NCBI RefSeq assembly: GCF_042678305.1 | Contig: NZ_JBHUDT010000002.1 | Length of the DNA: 64,000 bases | Origin: Gelatiniphilus marinus | GTDB taxonomy: Bacteria; Bacteroidota; Bacteroidia; Flavobacteriales; Flavobacteriaceae | Direction: 5' to 3' (one strand) | Shown: in pieces, positions 62,895 through 64,000 of the stretch | How positions within the stretch are numbered: position 1 is the stretch's first letter | Layout of the letters: every line of letters starts with the position of its first letter | Made by a program: the position numbers and the translations under genes | Notes under the pieces: generated by a model | Database searches by the model: none | What the model was told of the DNA's origin: nothing | Seen by the model: the letters and a program-made list of their open reading frames with translations, nothing else

Positions 62895-62958
62895 GTAAGC
62901 TTCCCCAAAAACCGAACTGTTTAAAAGTAGAATAATAATCTTAATTTTGAACAGTATT

Positions 62959-63225
62959 ATGAGAAAAAGTAAATTTACACCGCAACAGATTGCAAAGATT
63001 TTAAAAGAGTTCGACAACGGAAAGAGCGTTGACCAAATAAGCCGTGAGCACGGTGTTAGTGTCGCTGCTTTTTACAAATGGCGTTCCAAGTATGCAGGAA
63101 TGAACTCGAAAGAGCTAAAAAGACTTAAAGAGCTGGAGCAAGAGAACACGCGATTAAAGCAGATGTATGCAAGTTTAGCACTAGATCACCAGATGGCTAA
63201 AGAGATTATTGAAAAAAAGCTCTAA
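62959..63225 (+). CDS. IS3-family transposase OrfA
   Basis: The 88-residue protein has an HTH domain (FTPQQIAKILKEFDNGKSVD, then ISREHGVSVAAFYKWRSKY) and a leucine-zipper-like tail (LKRLKELEQENTRLKQMYAS). This is OrfA of the IS407 group of IS3 elements, which binds the IS ends. The ATG at 62959 is preferred over a TTG at 62947. A run of seven A residues before its stop (63212-63218) is the expected site of the -1 frameshift that makes the OrfAB fusion transposase. Confidence 0.92.
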   Translation: MRKSKFTPQQIAKILKEFDNGKSVDQISREHGVSVAAFYKWRSKYAGMNSKELKRLKELEQENTRLKQMYASLALDHQMAKEIIEKKL

Positions 63226-64000
63226 AGCCCTGTCGTAAACGAAGTATTACCAAAGAACTTATTCATTACGGCATCAACAGGGCGTGCCGTGTTTAAATAT
63301 GAGCAAGAGTGTTTACTACTATAAGCCATTACTTAAAGATGATACAGTTATAGAGGACGCTTTACAACAAAAAGCAAAGGATCATTCTGAAGAAGGCTTC
63401 TGGAAAGCTTATGATCGCTTACGCGAAGAAGGTAAACCTTGGAACCATAAGCGTGTACATCGCGTTTATGTCGCCTTAGGACTTCCCTTAAGAAGAAAGG
63501 TAAAGAAACGCTTACCAACAAGAGTTAAAGAGCCTCTAGAGGTTCCAAACGAATTAAACGATACTTGGAGTATGGATTTTGTAACCGACGTTTTAGAGAA
63601 CGAAAGACGCTTTAGAGCATTTAATATAATTGATGATTTTAATAGAGAAGCACTTCATATTGAAGTGGATTATTCATTAACAAGCAATCGGATTGTTTGG
63701 GTACTTAATCATTTAATTAACAAAAAAGGAAAACCCAAGAAGATACGCATGGACAACGGTCCAGAATTTATAGCACATATTACCTATGAATGGAGTCAGA
63801 TGCACGAAATTGAATTTAAATATATAGAACCCGGAAAACCAACCCAAAATGCCTTTATAGAACGTTTTAATGGTTCTTACAGACGTGGAGTTCTCAATAA
63901 ATATATTTTTGAAAACTTAAATCAAGTCCGAGAGCAAACTCAAATATGGATGGATGATTATAACCATAAAAGACCACACGATAGCTTAGGGGAAATCCCA
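63219..64000 (+). CDS. IS3-family transposase OrfB (DDE integrase), partial, with a probable frameshift
   Basis: The DDE residues are visible in WSMDFVTD, RMDNGPEF and FIERFNGS, and the end is cut by the window edge (HKRPHDSLGEIP). The frame entered by the -1 shift (ALKPCRKRSITKELIHYGIN) stops at 63294. The rest of the protein (MSKSVYYYKPLL onward) is in another frame from 63299. One base seems to be missing in the T run near 63293. The IS copy is thus either defective, misread in sequencing, or starts OrfB separately at 63299. Confidence 0.82.

Larger units (their letters stand above)
62466..64000. mobile_element. Left end of a second, tandem element
   Basis: After the shared core come a hairpin (62488-62521) with an ATTGTATGAT centre, as at 34154-34187, the phrase AATTTGACTTTTGTCTT (62632-62648, compare 34315-34331) and an integrase gene of the same family. 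The arm repeats are different (AGGTGT units at 62568 and 62579), so it is a related but distinct element. It is broken by an IS insertion and leaves the window. Confidence 0.75.
62894..64000 (+). mobile_element. IS3-family insertion sequence, IS407 group (partial)
   Basis: The left end begins near 62894-62896 with TGTAAGCTTCCCCAAAAACC, where similarity to the integrase stops. OrfA and OrfB follow in the IS3 order. The right end is outside the window, so size and target duplication cannot be read. Confidence 0.85.

Noticed and set aside
1..64000. CRISPR array
   Set aside because: No series of regularly spaced direct repeats of 25-40 bp was found. The tandem repeats seen are 9-13 bp and occur in only two or three copies.

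Overview
The window is chromosome of a Flavobacteriaceae-type Bacteroidetes carrying an integrated genomic island. The host call rests on low G+C, a carboxypeptidase-regulatory-domain TonB receptor, a bacterial-PH protein, an Smr/DUF2027 protein, gyrA/clpC/zapA/rny of Bacteroidetes type, GIN/DUF2807 adhesin-like proteins, TAnnTTTG-type promoter boxes and a lack of Shine-Dalgarno sites. No species can be named from the sequence. || Bases 1-33,800 are host core: the start of a secreted protein (cut by the left edge), a two-gene unit with an Smr protein, an Asp-rich calcium-repeat lipoprotein, a cysteine desulfurase, a PH protein, a retropepsin-PDZ protein, a TonB receptor and an M23 peptidase. 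Then come a coiled-coil protein, zapA, a 6S RNA gene, rny, xerD, aroQ, lpdA, msrB, an M48 lipoprotein, a UMF1-type MFS transporter, an ECF sigma / anti-sigma / adhesin-like operon, clpC, gyrA, a TPR protein, an NlpC/P60 peptidase, a thiolase and a 7TM-HD (PgpH-like) protein. Two tRNA genes, Ser(GCU) and Pro(UGG), close this part. || Bases 34,131-62,465 are an integrative element of about 28.3 kb inserted in the 3' end of tRNA-Pro. It has a 16-bp direct repeat (34115-34130 and 62450-62465), an IntDOT-like tyrosine recombinase next to attL, and integrase arm-type repeats at both ends. Its modules, left to right, are: a LytS/LytTR two-component system with four secreted or membrane hydrolases, where a paired 21-bp-spaced LytTR-type operator precedes the kinase and three hydrolase genes; an rteC / excisionase-like / winged-helix / DnaC-like ATPase module; hipBA; a divergent Wadjet (JetABCD/MksBEFG-like) operon; a three-gene operon of a membrane KAP-family NTPase, an unrecognised protein and a DUF5677 protein; a 770-bp palindrome-rich non-coding tract; a leftward cassette of small phage- or lysis-like genes (DUF5675, two small membrane proteins, two-repeat YegP); and a small DNA-binding protein. 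I see no relaxase, coupling protein or conjugation genes. || The Wadjet-like and KAP operons are each preceded by the same roughly 110-bp leader. It ends in an intrinsic terminator 12-19 bp before the start codon. The junctions also carry a degenerate 3' end of the DnaC-like ATPase gene, so this looks like a modular defence-gene insertion site. || Right of attR a second, related element begins in tandem. Its integrase gene is cut after about 70 codons by an IS3-family (IS407-group) insertion sequence that runs off the window.
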